64,000 bases of DNA from Apostichopus japonicus (taxonomy: Eukaryota; Echinodermata; Holothuroidea; Aspidochirotida; Stichopodidae), in contig NC_092576.1 of the NCBI RefSeq assembly GCF_037975245.1, positions 32,838,611-32,902,610 on the forward strand. The letters run 5' to 3'. Below are positions 1-11,863 of the stretch, in pieces. The translations under genes and the position numbers were made by a program. Position 1 is the stretch's first letter. Every line of letters begins with the position of its first letter. Under the pieces are notes generated by a model. The model saw nothing but the letters and a program-made list of their open reading frames with translations. It made no database searches and was not told the origin of the DNA.

Positions 1-114
1 CATATACAAAGGTTCAATAACTTATCAAAAAAGTGTTGAAATACTAGTTTACCCACTATATAACTGTGTTAATTTATAACATTTATCTTGTTGTTCTTCA
101 TTTCTACTACAAAG
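1..114 (+). other. intron tail upstream of exon B'
   Basis: AT-rich sequence ending in a pyrimidine-rich stretch and AAAG, read as the acceptor side of the intron before exon B'. The exon A that would precede B' must lie left of the window. No other feature is seen. Confidence 0.5.
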
Positions 115-191
115 GTTTGGTGGTTGTCTGCTGCCTTCTATTTCCTCTTCGGAAGAAATTCTTGCAGAATTTAAAACTAGAGACATTAAAG
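115..191 (+). CDS. exon B' of modular split gene (first module in window)
   Basis: This 77-nt open segment is bounded by an AG acceptor and a GTATGT donor. It reads (after one nucleotide completing the previous codon) FGGCLLPSISSSEEIL...RDIK and ends one base into the next codon. Its length, both phases and its peptide pattern match exon B at 11787 (FEWCLLPQSIPAESI...RNVK), sharing C-L-L-P, an S-I segment, a central glutamate, a K-x-R and a final K. Two unrelated intronic stretches would not share length, phase and pattern, so I treat it as a real paralogous exon. The C-x-L-P core looks leucine-rich-repeat-like, which is inference. The exon before it is outside the window. Function unknown. 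Confidence 0.7.
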
Positions 192-937
<746 letters not shown>

Positions 938-990
938 TGTTGTGGAAGAGCTACGGTTACAGTCTGAATCTTCAGTCCGGTGCTTGGGAG
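938..990 (+). CDS. exon C' of modular split gene
   Basis: This 53-nt segment lies between a CTTAG acceptor and GTATGT donor. Joined to the single base left by exon B' it reads VLWKSYGYSLNLQSGAWE and ends exactly on a codon. The last part (L-N-L-Q-S-G-x-W) recurs in exon C at 16123, which also starts with V-x-W-K and ends in phase 0. Length differs by 18 nt (six codons) between the two, all within the middle. The shared ends, shared phase and shared neighbour (exon B) show the two are copies of one module. No domain name is recognised. Confidence 0.72.
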
Positions 991-2257
991 GTATGTTTTG
1001 TTTTTAGGCCTATTATTTTCACGTATATGTGTATAAAACATTTTGAAATAGAAATAATCAAATACTTGCGTCCAAGTTCTTTGGAAATAACTACCAATTT
1101 TCTACAAACAAAGAGGGAAAAAAAAAGCGGTTACATTAATATTAATTTGAACCCAAACTGAAACTCGAATATGGCAATACCCGAGCTACGAATACTGGTG
1201 GTGTCACATCACAACCATCACCAAACGATTACATATTTGTAATAAATAACTGATATAGTATGTTCATATGACGACAGAAACTCTCCTCTGGCACATGGAT
1301 TGGTTATGGTATGTAACCAACACATAATAACATTTGAGAAACACAATCCTATATATTACATTAACATTGTCACTACAATGTGTGTGGTTTACAAGACCCT
1401 GCATATATGTAGACTGCTAGTAAACCTGCATGCTCCATACTTTAAGTACCGTGTGAAGACGGTTTCGATTTGCTTTTTATATTTTCGATATTAAAAAGTT
1501 CTTCAGATAACATTAACTCTTATTTCCATTATTTTCAAAAAGAATTTAGATTTGTTGGGGTGGGGTGGAGTAGGTGTTGGGGAATCCTTCAAAACTATTT
1601 ACACGCAATCAAAAGCAATGATGACACATTACTTACGCTACAAATTCTTGGTAGAATATTATTTTTACTTCTTTGACAATTTATTTGGTTCAATCATCTA
1701 GAATGGCATTTTAGCTTGATCAATAAGAGTCTTATCATTAATACTGACAGTTTGACGACCAACAATATAAGCTGCATAAACTGCTGCTGCTCGTTCAAAT
1801 CAAATGTACATAACAGTGAATGGGAAATGCATCATGTTTCGTTATCTGATTATAATGGAGTCGTCTATAAAACAATGTTATTAAAAAAAAAAATGCCAAT
1901 AGAAAAACATGCCAACAAAACGCATTTATAAATAAAACCAGAATCAAAATGCATTGAGGTTTCGATAACTTCAATGCACTAGACTTCTGCTTGTTAGTAT
2001 AACCAGAACTAGCTGTTACAATAACACTATTGCATGCTAACACAGATCAGTCTGCTGTACGTGGTTATGCACACTTCCATCTATAACAATAGGGTTCTTG
2101 TACTTAATGTTATGAATCCACACACCAGGTATTACAAAACCAAACCAAATCTCTAATAACTTCTCACCATAAGGTTGCAGAGGAGTCCACTTATGGACAA
2201 TTTAGATTGGAATATGACCACGAAACTTCAAAGAATCAACTTGAAAGAAGCTAATAC

Positions 2258-2291
2258 AGGTCACTGGAGGTCAACCTGAGGTCAAAGGTCA
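2258..2291 (+). promoter_or_regulatory. cluster of four AGGTCA direct repeats (DR4-DR5-DR1)
   Basis: Four perfect AGGTCA hexamers lie in the same orientation at 2258, 2268, 2279 and 2286, separated by 4, 5 and 1 bases. AGGTCA is the consensus half-site of type II nuclear receptors, and these spacings are the DR4, DR5 and DR1 arrangements known for thyroid/LXR, retinoic acid and RXR/HNF4-type dimers. The sequence match is direct; binding is inference. Confidence 0.5.
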
Positions 2292-2339
2292 CCCAAATTC
2301 AGGTCGACTGTTGTATTACAATAGCGTAACTCCCAACCT

Positions 2340-3005
2340 TGATGGACATGTGGTTCTCAAGTTATTGCAAAAATACTAGTTTTTGACCCCTAATTGACCT
2401 TTGTTGACCTTGGATCACATGACTGTTATGTTTTGAAACGATCCCTTACCCCATTCACAACTAGTCCACAGATATCAACCATGTCGGACCCAGTCAATGG
2501 TAGTTTTTCAAGTTATTGCCAAAAAAAACATTTGACCCATAACTGACCTTTGGTGACCTTGGATCACATCACGGTTATTTTAGAAAACGTGCCCCTACTT
2601 CATTCACAACTTGTCCCAATATATCAGCCATAACAGACTTTGTGACTAGAAGTTGTTGCAAAATGTAGCATAATCTGGCAGTTTTTTGCACATAATCAAC
2701 CTTGAATGACCTTGGATGACCTAATGGTTTTTATCGAAAATGTTCCCCTTAATGATTTGCACTCTGTCCTAAAATCCCAACCTTGATGGACATTTGGTTC
2801 TCAAGTTATTGCAAAAATACTAGTTTTTGACCTCTAATTGACCTTTGTTGACCTTGGATCATATGACTGTTATGTTAGGAAACGATCCCATACCCCATTC
2901 ACAACTAGTCCAAAATATTAACATGTCGGACCCTGTCAATGGGAGTTATTGCTTGTTTTAATATTTTGGTTTTTGGCCTCTAACTGACCTTTGGTGACCT
3001 TCACA
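2340..3005. repeat. tandem repeat, about 150-bp unit, with conserved TGACCT-N4-TGACCT
   Basis: Diverged units recur about every 130-165 bp. Each carries a line of the type TGACCT-N4-TGACCT followed by TGGATCA-like sequence, then a 'CCCCATTCACAACT'-type segment. The paired hexamers start at 2395, 2544, 2707, 2839 and 2985, always with exactly four bases between. The first and fourth units are the most alike (for example the shared segment beginning GATGGACAT near 2341 and 2783). Confidence 0.85.
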
Positions 3006-3933
3006 GGCAACCAAAAAAATAGGGCACATCTACTCAATGTGGTACTTATATACAACAAATATTAGATTGGTCCAAGCTTCCCTACTTGAGATACTGTGTT
3101 TACAAGCCAGGCATCACACACACACACATACACAAACACACATGTTTGTGTTTCATTCAGACCAAGGACCCCATTGTATTTTCCATTGTTCAAAACCACG
3201 TACCCTAACCTTAACAATACCCCATACAATAGAATTCTTCCGAGGACGTGGTGATTCTTTAGAAATCACAACCGAGGACCTGAAATTCTTTTGTTCAAGT
3301 CCTCGGTCAGATAGCAAAACAAACGCACGCATACACACAGTACACCCACACACACAAACACCCAGTCTCCGCCTGCATGAATGCATAGGTTACGATTTCA
3401 TCGAAACCAAATTAACCATTAAAAGTAGGCGGATGATAGTAAGTAATGTAACTGTAGTGTTTTTATCAGTTTTTCTTTTTGAATTTGTTAAATTGCCAAT
3501 TAATATCGTTAGCAATACTTTCATTCCAGTACAACGAGGAACTTCTGGTCAAGAATAAATTTAACTAAGATGGCGTTGTCTATGTTTGTACATATACATA
3601 CTGTTACTACTACATAATAAAATAATCAAATTCGGCTTCGAGATTTAGTGCCGTATTTATTGAAGTTCTGTTTTTGCCAAACCTTACGAAAAATATATAT
3701 ATAAAAATGGCACGTAAGTAAAAGTTACATTAAACGATTGAATGTTAGCTCTCTGTCAATCTTTACTCTGCAAATTCTCTCTGAAAGATATCTGTCGAGA
3801 GGTATTCAATTTTTCCGATATATTCAAAGTAAGGATCTCAAGTCACGCAAAACCAAAATACAGCAAATAATACGTATGGTATTATATGTGGAATATATAT
3901 CAACTAAAACTGCTTTTGTGTTTTAATATCCAG

Positions 3934-4050
3934 GTTGATGTCGATACAGTCAAGCGTATATGCACAAAGACCGTGTTTATTGCCAGCAATGACAGTGATT
4001 CAATACAGAGATGTACTATACAGCTTCTAGAGTACGCATCAGACCATGAC
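3934..4050 (+). CDS. exon X of modular split gene
   Basis: A 117-nt segment of 39 codons, phase 0 at both ends, between an ATCCAG acceptor and a GTAAGT donor. It reads VDVDTVKRICTKTVFI, then a polar stretch with N-D-S-D-S-I-Q-R-C-T, and ends in LLEYASDHD. The composition (amphipathic, no low complexity) looks like real coding sequence. Phase fits exactly: exon C' ends on a codon and exon A begins on one, so X joins the first module to the second. It could equally be the start of a new module. I do not recognise the domain; it could be the helical lead-in to a leucine-rich-repeat-like unit. Confidence 0.68.
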
Positions 4051-7000
4051 GTAAGTCAGTAACCACAATAAGTTGTTTGGTCTTTGTAACAATTATGTGT
4101 ATTGGTAAAGTCTCAGAAGACATTATTTAATAATAAGTATAATAAGTGTCGCGTTCTAAGAATAATGATTAACATTGATGTAGACTAGCAATATGCATAA
4201 ACGACGGTTATTAAGCTAATGTTGATCAGTTAATAACTCATAACTGTGGTCACCGTCTTTATTTCTTGGCCATCATGGAATGACTAGATTGTAAAATATG
4301 ACTAGTAATAGTTGTGCTAAAACACTTGACTGTATTTACAATATCAATATTTTTTAGCAAAGTGGCCCCTTTCCATCTACCAGTGGGAATAGGCCCTCTC
4401 AAATTCGTTGGCCCATGTCAAATGACCTACCTGGCACCCCTCTGTTCTGGCCTATCAAAACGTCAACTTCCAGGTTTATGTAGCCACAGCGATATATATG
4501 TGCAACAGGTTGGTAGCATGACAAAAAACGAATTTGTGGAGATATCATGATTTCTATGTACAGCAGTCGGATTTTGGAATTCACAAAACGGCATTCAAAA
4601 TATTAAAAAGAGACATTCAGAATTGGTAAAAAGAATTCGGAATTTCGAGGGGGAGGGGGGAAACCGCAAGCGGATTTTGAAAGAAAAGATATTGGAGTTC
4701 AAAGAACAGTACGGATTTCAAAAAGAGGCATTCGAATTGTGGAAAACATAGGATACTAAATATATGTAAAAACTAGTTTTACAAGTATGTTACAAATATA
4801 TGTTGTGCTGCCCTCACTATGCGTCGGATATCTGCCGCTAGACAACCAGCTAACCATAAATGAGACAAAGACAGGCGTGACCTTACTGCATTTATTCCTC
4901 ACTTGTATTTATGTGGTACCACTGTAAACAAGATAAATGATACATAAAAATACTAAAACATTACGAAACTAATCACTGAAATAAACGATATAAAGGTAAT
5001 ACTCAGAACAGTGACATGCAAACAAACCGGTTATGACGCATATATGATAACTATGACTGAGTACGACAGAGATGAGAATAGACGAGGTTGAAATATAATA
5101 ATCCCACTAGAAGAATGTTCCTTTACGTTAACTTAACGATTAAGGTAGTTATCTAACAGATATCACCTAAGAACTGGACGATGAACACATCATAGACCAA
5201 ATAAGTACATTAGTTCGAACATGCAGTATATTTTGTCAACAATGAAAATGATTGGTAAATTAACCATCGTCAGACACTTCTTAAACTGTATGCAGGCTCA
5301 AAGAGAGCCATAGATGTGTTATTCACAGGCATTATCAGCTGTTTAACACAAAAGAATGACAGAATCGCATTAAAGGAAATTTCAACTTGTTTTACAAACA
5401 TATAAATTGTATGCAGTAATAAATTTCTTCTTTTCATTTACTGTCTGAACGCAAAATAATCCTTGCAAATGGTTACAGCGCACGGTTATGGCAAGCCATA
5501 TGGGACAAACAATACATAGCATATCTTCATATTAATACGAATATATCAGTGTATTAATTTGAATATATACGCGATTAACTCATACAATAACTGGCGTGTA
5601 TTATAGCTTGCACAAGCGAGTTTCGAGATCACATTGTTATTTCGCCAGTGCTATAACTGAGAGATTGCAAAGTTAGTCTTTATTGACGTACACCCAGGCC
5701 AAACGTACTTGATCTTGACAACAGCATGATTTAATACATTCGAATTACTACGTGTTAGTATCCGAATTCATAAATGCCTACACCAACTTTCTGTACACTG
5801 GACCAGTCTCGGATGCGATTCGAGACTGGTAGAGTGTATAGAGATGAGAATTGCTTCAGGATCGAGATGTTAGACAAACACTGATTTGTTGCCGTGGCAA
5901 TCATGAAGTCATAATTGAAAGAAATGAAGACATGGTGTAACGTTGCCATGAGTATATGCAAATATGTTTATGGGCAAAGAAATGTTCCAAATTGCAAAAG
6001 AATACTGTACAGTATATATAGGCTACTTGCAATTAGTTACAGCAGTAGTACTGTGTATATTTTCACACACACCGAGTCTCAATACACACTATCGCCTCGG
6101 TCCACTCAGCCTCATCGATGACGTCATCATCGGTCTCAAATCAAATTTCAGACCGATTCCTCTCGTATTTATCCCCTAATTAATACGTGTGTGTATATAT
6201 TCAATTAATCCTCAAATGTATTCTAATTAATACATGATTATAATCAAAATACTACGCAAATATATTGAAGCCATATGGTTGGCTAATAATGTACACGTGT
6301 ATATATTCAAATTAACACGCGGATATATTATGCGGTGTTTGCCCCACACTGCTTGCCATACACGTCTGAATTTATGTGGCACCTTGGCTTGTAAAAGCGA
6401 TGACAATAAATGTACATGATGGAATATTTATGTAGTCCTTAGCCGAATCTCTCAGGCTGGGAGCTTCTGTATCAGCAAAGGATAAAGTACATAAAAGATA
6501 CGTTATAACAGCTCTGAGTAGTCATGTATGCTCAATTAAAACATTTCTAATTCCATGTACAAAGAGGGTTCTTCCATTATATACAAAGGAGCTTAGCAGC
6601 ACTGATTTTACAAATATAAACAAAAAATTATCATAAAAGACAGTTACAAAGAATAACACGTAATATAGTTCCACACAAGAGCATATATGAGTAATAGTGC
6701 GATATGTGGGATGGGTATGTGATTCCACACTCTCTAAATTTACATACTTTGATATTGCCTCAAAGAGGTTAAATGTCATTAAAGGACACCAGACCGATAG
6801 ACATATGTAAACAATACTAACCATGTATGCGTTGAAGTATATATTCATCAGTTTGATATTCTTGTCAAGCTACAATAATTTGAATTAGACAATATATAAC
6901 ATTTACAACTTATTACATTAAGTCGATACGAATCAACCAATGTTAAAATGAGCTGAACAAAGAGCCCTTCGTTTATTTTCTTTTTCACAATTAGAATATA

Positions 7001-7674
7001 TTTTAGGAAGGATAGGAAAAGGGTGACTGATTGGTCCAACGCTATTCCTTTCTTGAAATAAACACCAGTTCCAAGACAACAAATTGGTGGATATCAAATC
7101 AGTGTAACTGTAATAGTTATGAAGCAGATTATGTTGATAAATTGAGCTAAACAAAAAATCACTTCCGTGAAATGACGTCAAAATATGTGATAAAGTATAT
7201 GGCGTATTAGCGTCATACAGTGAGTATGTGTGACTACTGGTGTCACATAATTAAAGGTCAGGTGCCAAAGTTCAAAAAAGAAAAGCAACAACGTTGTTGC
7301 TATTACTCATATCACAAAATGACAATATGGTGCAACCTTCCATACACAAGATTATATTTATTTTTTCCACTTTTGTGGGTAACAGGCAATATAAACCCTC
7401 CTTGTCATTATTGTTCACCTACCCCCCTCCCAACTCCTTCCCTCCGAAATTGTAAATATGTACAATGTTTAAGGCCTATTTAGGAACTTCTTCAAACTAC
7501 GATTAGTACTCCTGAGCGACATTTAGACAAATTAAATTTCGAGAATGATACATTACAGAACAAATATAGAAATTAACGACTTTTGGAGTGGTTATCAATC
7601 AGTGTATCATACTTAATCAAATATCCTAAAATCATTACTGTAATAATTCCGTCATTTGTCTTCCTTTTCTTCAG
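4051..7674 (+). other. intron, no gene seen
   Basis: Begins GTAAGT and ends TTCTTCAG. Holds AT-rich sequence, a short degenerate repeat near 4560-4745 built from GGAATTC/CATTC-like pieces with a G-run, and several frames under 110 codons without homology or splice context. No RNA gene recognised. Confidence 0.5.
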
Positions 7675-7880
7675 ATTCCCATCTCCTGTCTGCATCTGTG
7701 GATGTCCTTCAGTAAGATTGATGCTGGTGACGTCATCCTACATTCAGGGCTACGTCTGTCATGTCCTGTATCAATAAAGAAGGTAGTAATATATACAGAG
7801 AGGGGAAGAGAAATGACAGTGACAGAGGTTGTTGACATATTGATGTTTGTACAAGAGTCACATATGTTGAAGGAGCTAGA
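7675..7880 (+). CDS. exon A of modular split gene (largest conserved exon)
   Basis: This 206-nt segment has a strong acceptor (TTTTCTTCAG) and a GTAAGT donor. It is open throughout, starting on a codon with IPISCLHLWMSF and ending two bases into a codon. Central text includes DAGDVILHSGLRLSCPVS and VVIYTERGREMTV; the end reads FVQESHMLKELE. Continued into exon B it gives L-K-E-L-E-F-E-W-C-L-L-P, close to the L-x-x-L-x-L/F-x-x-C-x-L pattern of leucine-rich repeats. This suggests a repeat-type ligand or sensor domain, perhaps from an NLR-like or adhesion-type protein, but the family is not identified. The ATG at 7702 is internal and probably not a start. Confidence 0.75.
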
Positions 7881-10800
7881 GTAAGTATTACAATGAGTAA
7901 CGTATCAACGGAGTATATTATCCTTACATATAGAGTATAGATGCTTCCATTCGTACAGATAACTTCAGGACAAATACACCGTATGACAACATAAATAATC
8001 TACGTGTTATTCAGTCATATCACAGACGTTTCATCTGGTTACTATATAGTTTCGAATATTCGTGGTATTTAAAACTACAGTGTTTTGAGTAGACAGTGTT
8101 TTACGGATTTGAACGAACCTTTTGATCCATAATGTCTAAAGATGTCAGTTTGCTTCTGTAATCAATATAATGGGATAAAAATTGGTTAGCATTTCATCAG
8201 TTGGAATTTGACACAATTTGACGAGTGTTATCCCCCCCCCCACCCCCCGGATGTCTCTTTTCTATTTACTAATATGTATGTATCCTTCATATTTGCAAGG
8301 TACTAATGGTAAACAGCTGTAAATATTCAAAGAGAGGAATTCCATTGTGACATTATCAGATACTTACGCATACACGGTTAACCGTTCTTGTAAATCTGCG
8401 TATACTATTACATTACTTATTTTAATATTATACAACAACTACGGGTTTCGCAACTCGAACTGCATCTTGTCACCCAAATTGTCATCAAGAAGATTAGTAA
8501 GATAGGTATAGATATTCACTGCATTTTTGTAACTATTTTCGTAATCGTCATATTAGATGTACACAGAAAGTACCAATTACTTGCGGTCAAAACGGGCGAC
8601 CGTCATTCTACCTAGCATTCCATTATTTATACCAAAATGACTGTTTGATTTTATAATATCTGTCAATAAATAACAGAAAATAACTGAGAAATGTTATCCA
8701 ACAGAACAGATAATGGAGGAGAGCATCGAAAATGTCTTTGTATTAGTTCAAATAACTTTGTTATGCTAACTTTCAACTCAGTGTTTTTAGTCCAAAAGTG
8801 AATATATTCGATCTTTTGCAAAGTTTACCATGACAACATATTCCTATGGTAACTGAGACTATCCCTAGACAGGCGTGTAGTGGTTATCAGCTCAACGCTT
8901 GTTATTTTTTTCTTCAGATTGAACGAAAGCAGTAACTCAGACTGTACACAATTTACGTTGAAATAATTTGATTTCAATTATACTGTATTTCTAAGTAGTG
9001 TAAATCCATGCTCACACTAAATAACAAAAAGGAAATAGTGGTGGTGAAAAAATTAAAAGAAGTATATCAAAAATATGAAACATATAAATAACGACTAAAA
9101 TACCAACATTTTAAGATACATATTAAACCAAACATTAAAGAAAGTAAACAATTGTTTACAGTTTCAATGTACTAAGGTATGAAAGAAGGACACTTTTGAA
9201 GAAAAAGTCGCCCAGGAAAGAACCTGGGCACGGAAACCAAACTACCGAACCACTGATCTGCTCTCAACCCCAGTCCCCTTGTAACGGGACTGTGACTGTG
9301 TGCACTTTGTCAGTGGGCATCATCATTCCCCTCAAAAAGGGAACAGATACTACACATGATCTTAGCCAAAAGGCCGGGAAGGTATGAAGGATTATGTTAG
9401 ATTTTAGCAGCATATAGTAGTACTAATAGTCCACCAAAAGGGGCTCTTGCCATGTCCAGATCCATATATGTGGGGAGAGTAGTCTCGCTGTGAACAGTAT
9501 CGGGAAATGTTGGTCGCATGAGGCCACAGTCGGCTGATTTTCGTCGAAAACACAACTAGTTTGTGTAATGACGTAGTATAATGTATGCATTTACAATCGT
9601 CACTACATGCATTCCCGCCCAACAGACAAATCAATACAACAACGCACTACATATCACATGCTTATAAAACATATGTAAAGCGTGCGTCTAGTATATGAAA
9701 CCTATTTAATTTACGAAGGCATTGCAATCTTGGATTTACCGTTTTAATAAGGCAAGAGCGGACGACATGATCCGTTGTTCCTTTACAAACACAAGAAGCC
9801 TTGTCGCACACTTGATAATCAATATATAATGACCTGTAGTATTAATAGTGATTGTGTCCATGCAGATAAAGCCTTTTCTGAGAATTTTAATGTAAATCTC
9901 AAACATTAGTATCCAAACCTAATAAATCATCATTAAATCACGATGAAAGGTGTTAAAGTACATTATGTGATAGTAGTACCGAGTAACACCTCACGTGATC
10001 TTCCGTGGTTGGCGTAGTTTCTTTATGTATTATACGACGTCTGGATTAATGCAACTTTCCTCGATAGAATTCATTGCCAATTAAGGCACCGATTCAATCT
10101 ACACTGTAGAACTTATATCTCTACATAAAAAAACCCAACACATATCCTCCTAATACAAAAAAGATATGCCCCTAAAAAAGTCCGCAGAATGTATAAGATA
10201 ATTGACTGAAAACTTCTCCTATGAGGTAATCTTCTTAAAACATGCAAAGATGGAATCACTGTAATGGATCAAGTTTTTTTGATATCAAACATTTGTGTTT
10301 ACCGAACATTTAAATTGTTTTGCAGAGGATTGGGGGTGTACCATTGGCCAATTAAAATAATAGCAGCACATTTTTTGTTGAATTATGTTCGTTCGCTCAA
10401 ATCTTAAAAGTAAACAACTACTAAGGCCTATCGATCGTGTATTCACAACTTATGTATACATTATGTAGATGTTTCTTACGCCCTGTCTTGATATCGTTTT
10501 ACAAGGGTCAGTTACGCACACCAATGAAAGCCCGAGTCACACCATGTATACAATGGATACAACATATTTTAAGGTGTTTTTCGAGCTGGCATGTTCGTGA
10601 TATCAAAATGTGATATCAATCTGGCACAACAATCATAGTATGTTTGACATTTATAAACACATAATCATTCACATTGAAAATATATTACTCTTAAAAATGT
10701 GGTTCAAATAAAGTTACGTGATATTACCGCTAATGAAATGGCTTCTTCTGTTATTTATGTTAAATCGTTTTTCTTGCCAAAACCAAAGTGAGTCCTGAGA

Positions 10801-11786
10801 AATCGTTACAACATTATTTTGCTGATTGTATCTTATTTGTCTAAATATATAATTGATGATATATTTAAACACTTGTCAGTAATATTGAAAAGAAATGAAC
10901 TATGTTAACAAAGGACCACATTGATATTAGTAGATTTCAAAATGTTTTGAAAAGTTTGAAGAGGAAGGCATCCTTCACTTTTTAGAATGGATTGGAGGTA
11001 GTTCAAAAACGGTTCTTCCGCAGTTACTGAACTAATAAAATCGACCTTGAATACTGTAAGTGTACGATTATAAGCAGTTTCACATCAGGTGGAACGAGCT
11101 GAATGGCTTATTTACTTGCACTTTACGTTGAGTGGAAATCCACTTTTATTATTTATATATTGATACTGCACATTCACCAAAGCGTGCTGAGTACAGCATT
11201 GTGACGTCATGTCGATTGAAACAAAAGGGAAACAAAAGAAACATCCCTCCCATTTCCCTGATTTCTTTATTTAGTTTGCAATTTGGCATAGAGTTCTCAT
11301 TGGTCAATTTAGTTTAGAATCGGTAGAAAAAGGTATGAATATTCATAGTTTGATTCACCGTTTGAACTGGGATTATCGGACTTCGCATACAAAAGCCCAC
11401 ACAGTGCGGAAAAACTATAGGATTTCAAGTGTACTCTCATTGAAAATGTCCTAAAAACTCTTTTTAACATTTAAATTGGTGTAAGGTTACCGGAATACTG
11501 TATATATGGATTAAGCATACACCACCAGAGAGCTAACAGTTTTAAGCTTTTAAAATGTGGATGGTCCAATATGATTGACTAAATGCACATGAAGATACAG
11601 GTCAAAACACCTACGAAATGGCTCTTGCGCTACACAGTTAAGGACCCTCTCGGAGTTCCGTGAGCGCTATGTTCCGTTATGAATTGAGAGTTTGTTGCAG
11701 CTAACTCGTAAAAACAGGTTTTTTTCATGATTTCATTTGATTTTAATAATCACATGATTTACCAGATTATTTTCTTTATTTCGTAG
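7881..11786 (+). other. intron containing U2-like RNA locus
   Basis: Begins GTAAGT and ends TTTCGTAG. Apart from the minus-strand U2-like locus at 9204-9385 and a C-run near 8231-8247, I see AT-rich sequence without supported genes. Confidence 0.55.
9204..9385 (-). ncRNA. U2 snRNA-like RNA locus, divergent 3' half (variant or pseudogene)
   Basis: Read on the minus strand, the first 45 nt match the 5' end of U2 snRNA at about 41 positions. They include GGCCTTTTGGCTAAGATCA (stem-loop I) and GTGTAGTATCTGTTC, which holds the GUAGUA branch-point pairing element. After that the text departs from U2, yet folds into hairpins: TTCCC/GGGAA (9326-9343), CACT/AGTG (9303-9315), CAGTCCC/GGGACTG (9271-9292) and GCCCAGG/CCTGGGC (9210-9229). 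I see no good Sm site (AUUUUUGG type) where U2 has one, nor U2 stem-loops III and IV. It may be a chimeric retro-pseudogene, a snRNA-derived SINE head, or a divergent functional variant. Confidence 0.75.
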
Positions 11787-11863
11787 GTTCGAGTGGTGTC
11801 TGTTACCTCAATCTATCCCTGCTGAGTCTATTCCAACAAGATTAAAGTCAAGGAATGTGAAAG
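11787..11863 (+). CDS. exon B of modular split gene (second module)
   Basis: A 77-nt segment between TTTCGTAG and GTAAAT. The first base completes the codon left open by exon A (GA plus G, Glu). It then reads FEWCLLPQSIPAESIPTRLK and SRNVK, and leaves one G for exon C. It is the same length and phase as exon B' at 115. With exon A it completes the leucine-rich-repeat-like stretch. The conserved C-L-L-P and K-x-R-x-(I/V)-K suggest purifying selection on the unit. Function is not known. Confidence 0.75.

Larger units (their letters stand above)
991..3933 (+). other. intron with tandem repeats
   Basis: Large intron between exons C' and X. It contains the TGACCT tandem array (about 2258-3000), CA-rich tracts (3115-3142 and 3325-3362), and otherwise unremarkable AT-rich sequence. 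The open frames at 3037-3558 and 3153-3386 arise from the CA-rich stretch and have no supporting evidence. Confidence 0.6.

Noticed and set aside
3037-3558. 173-codon plus-strand frame and a 77-codon minus-strand frame
   Set aside because: Overlap CA-rich simple sequence, no domain, and they lie inside the intron between exons C' and X.
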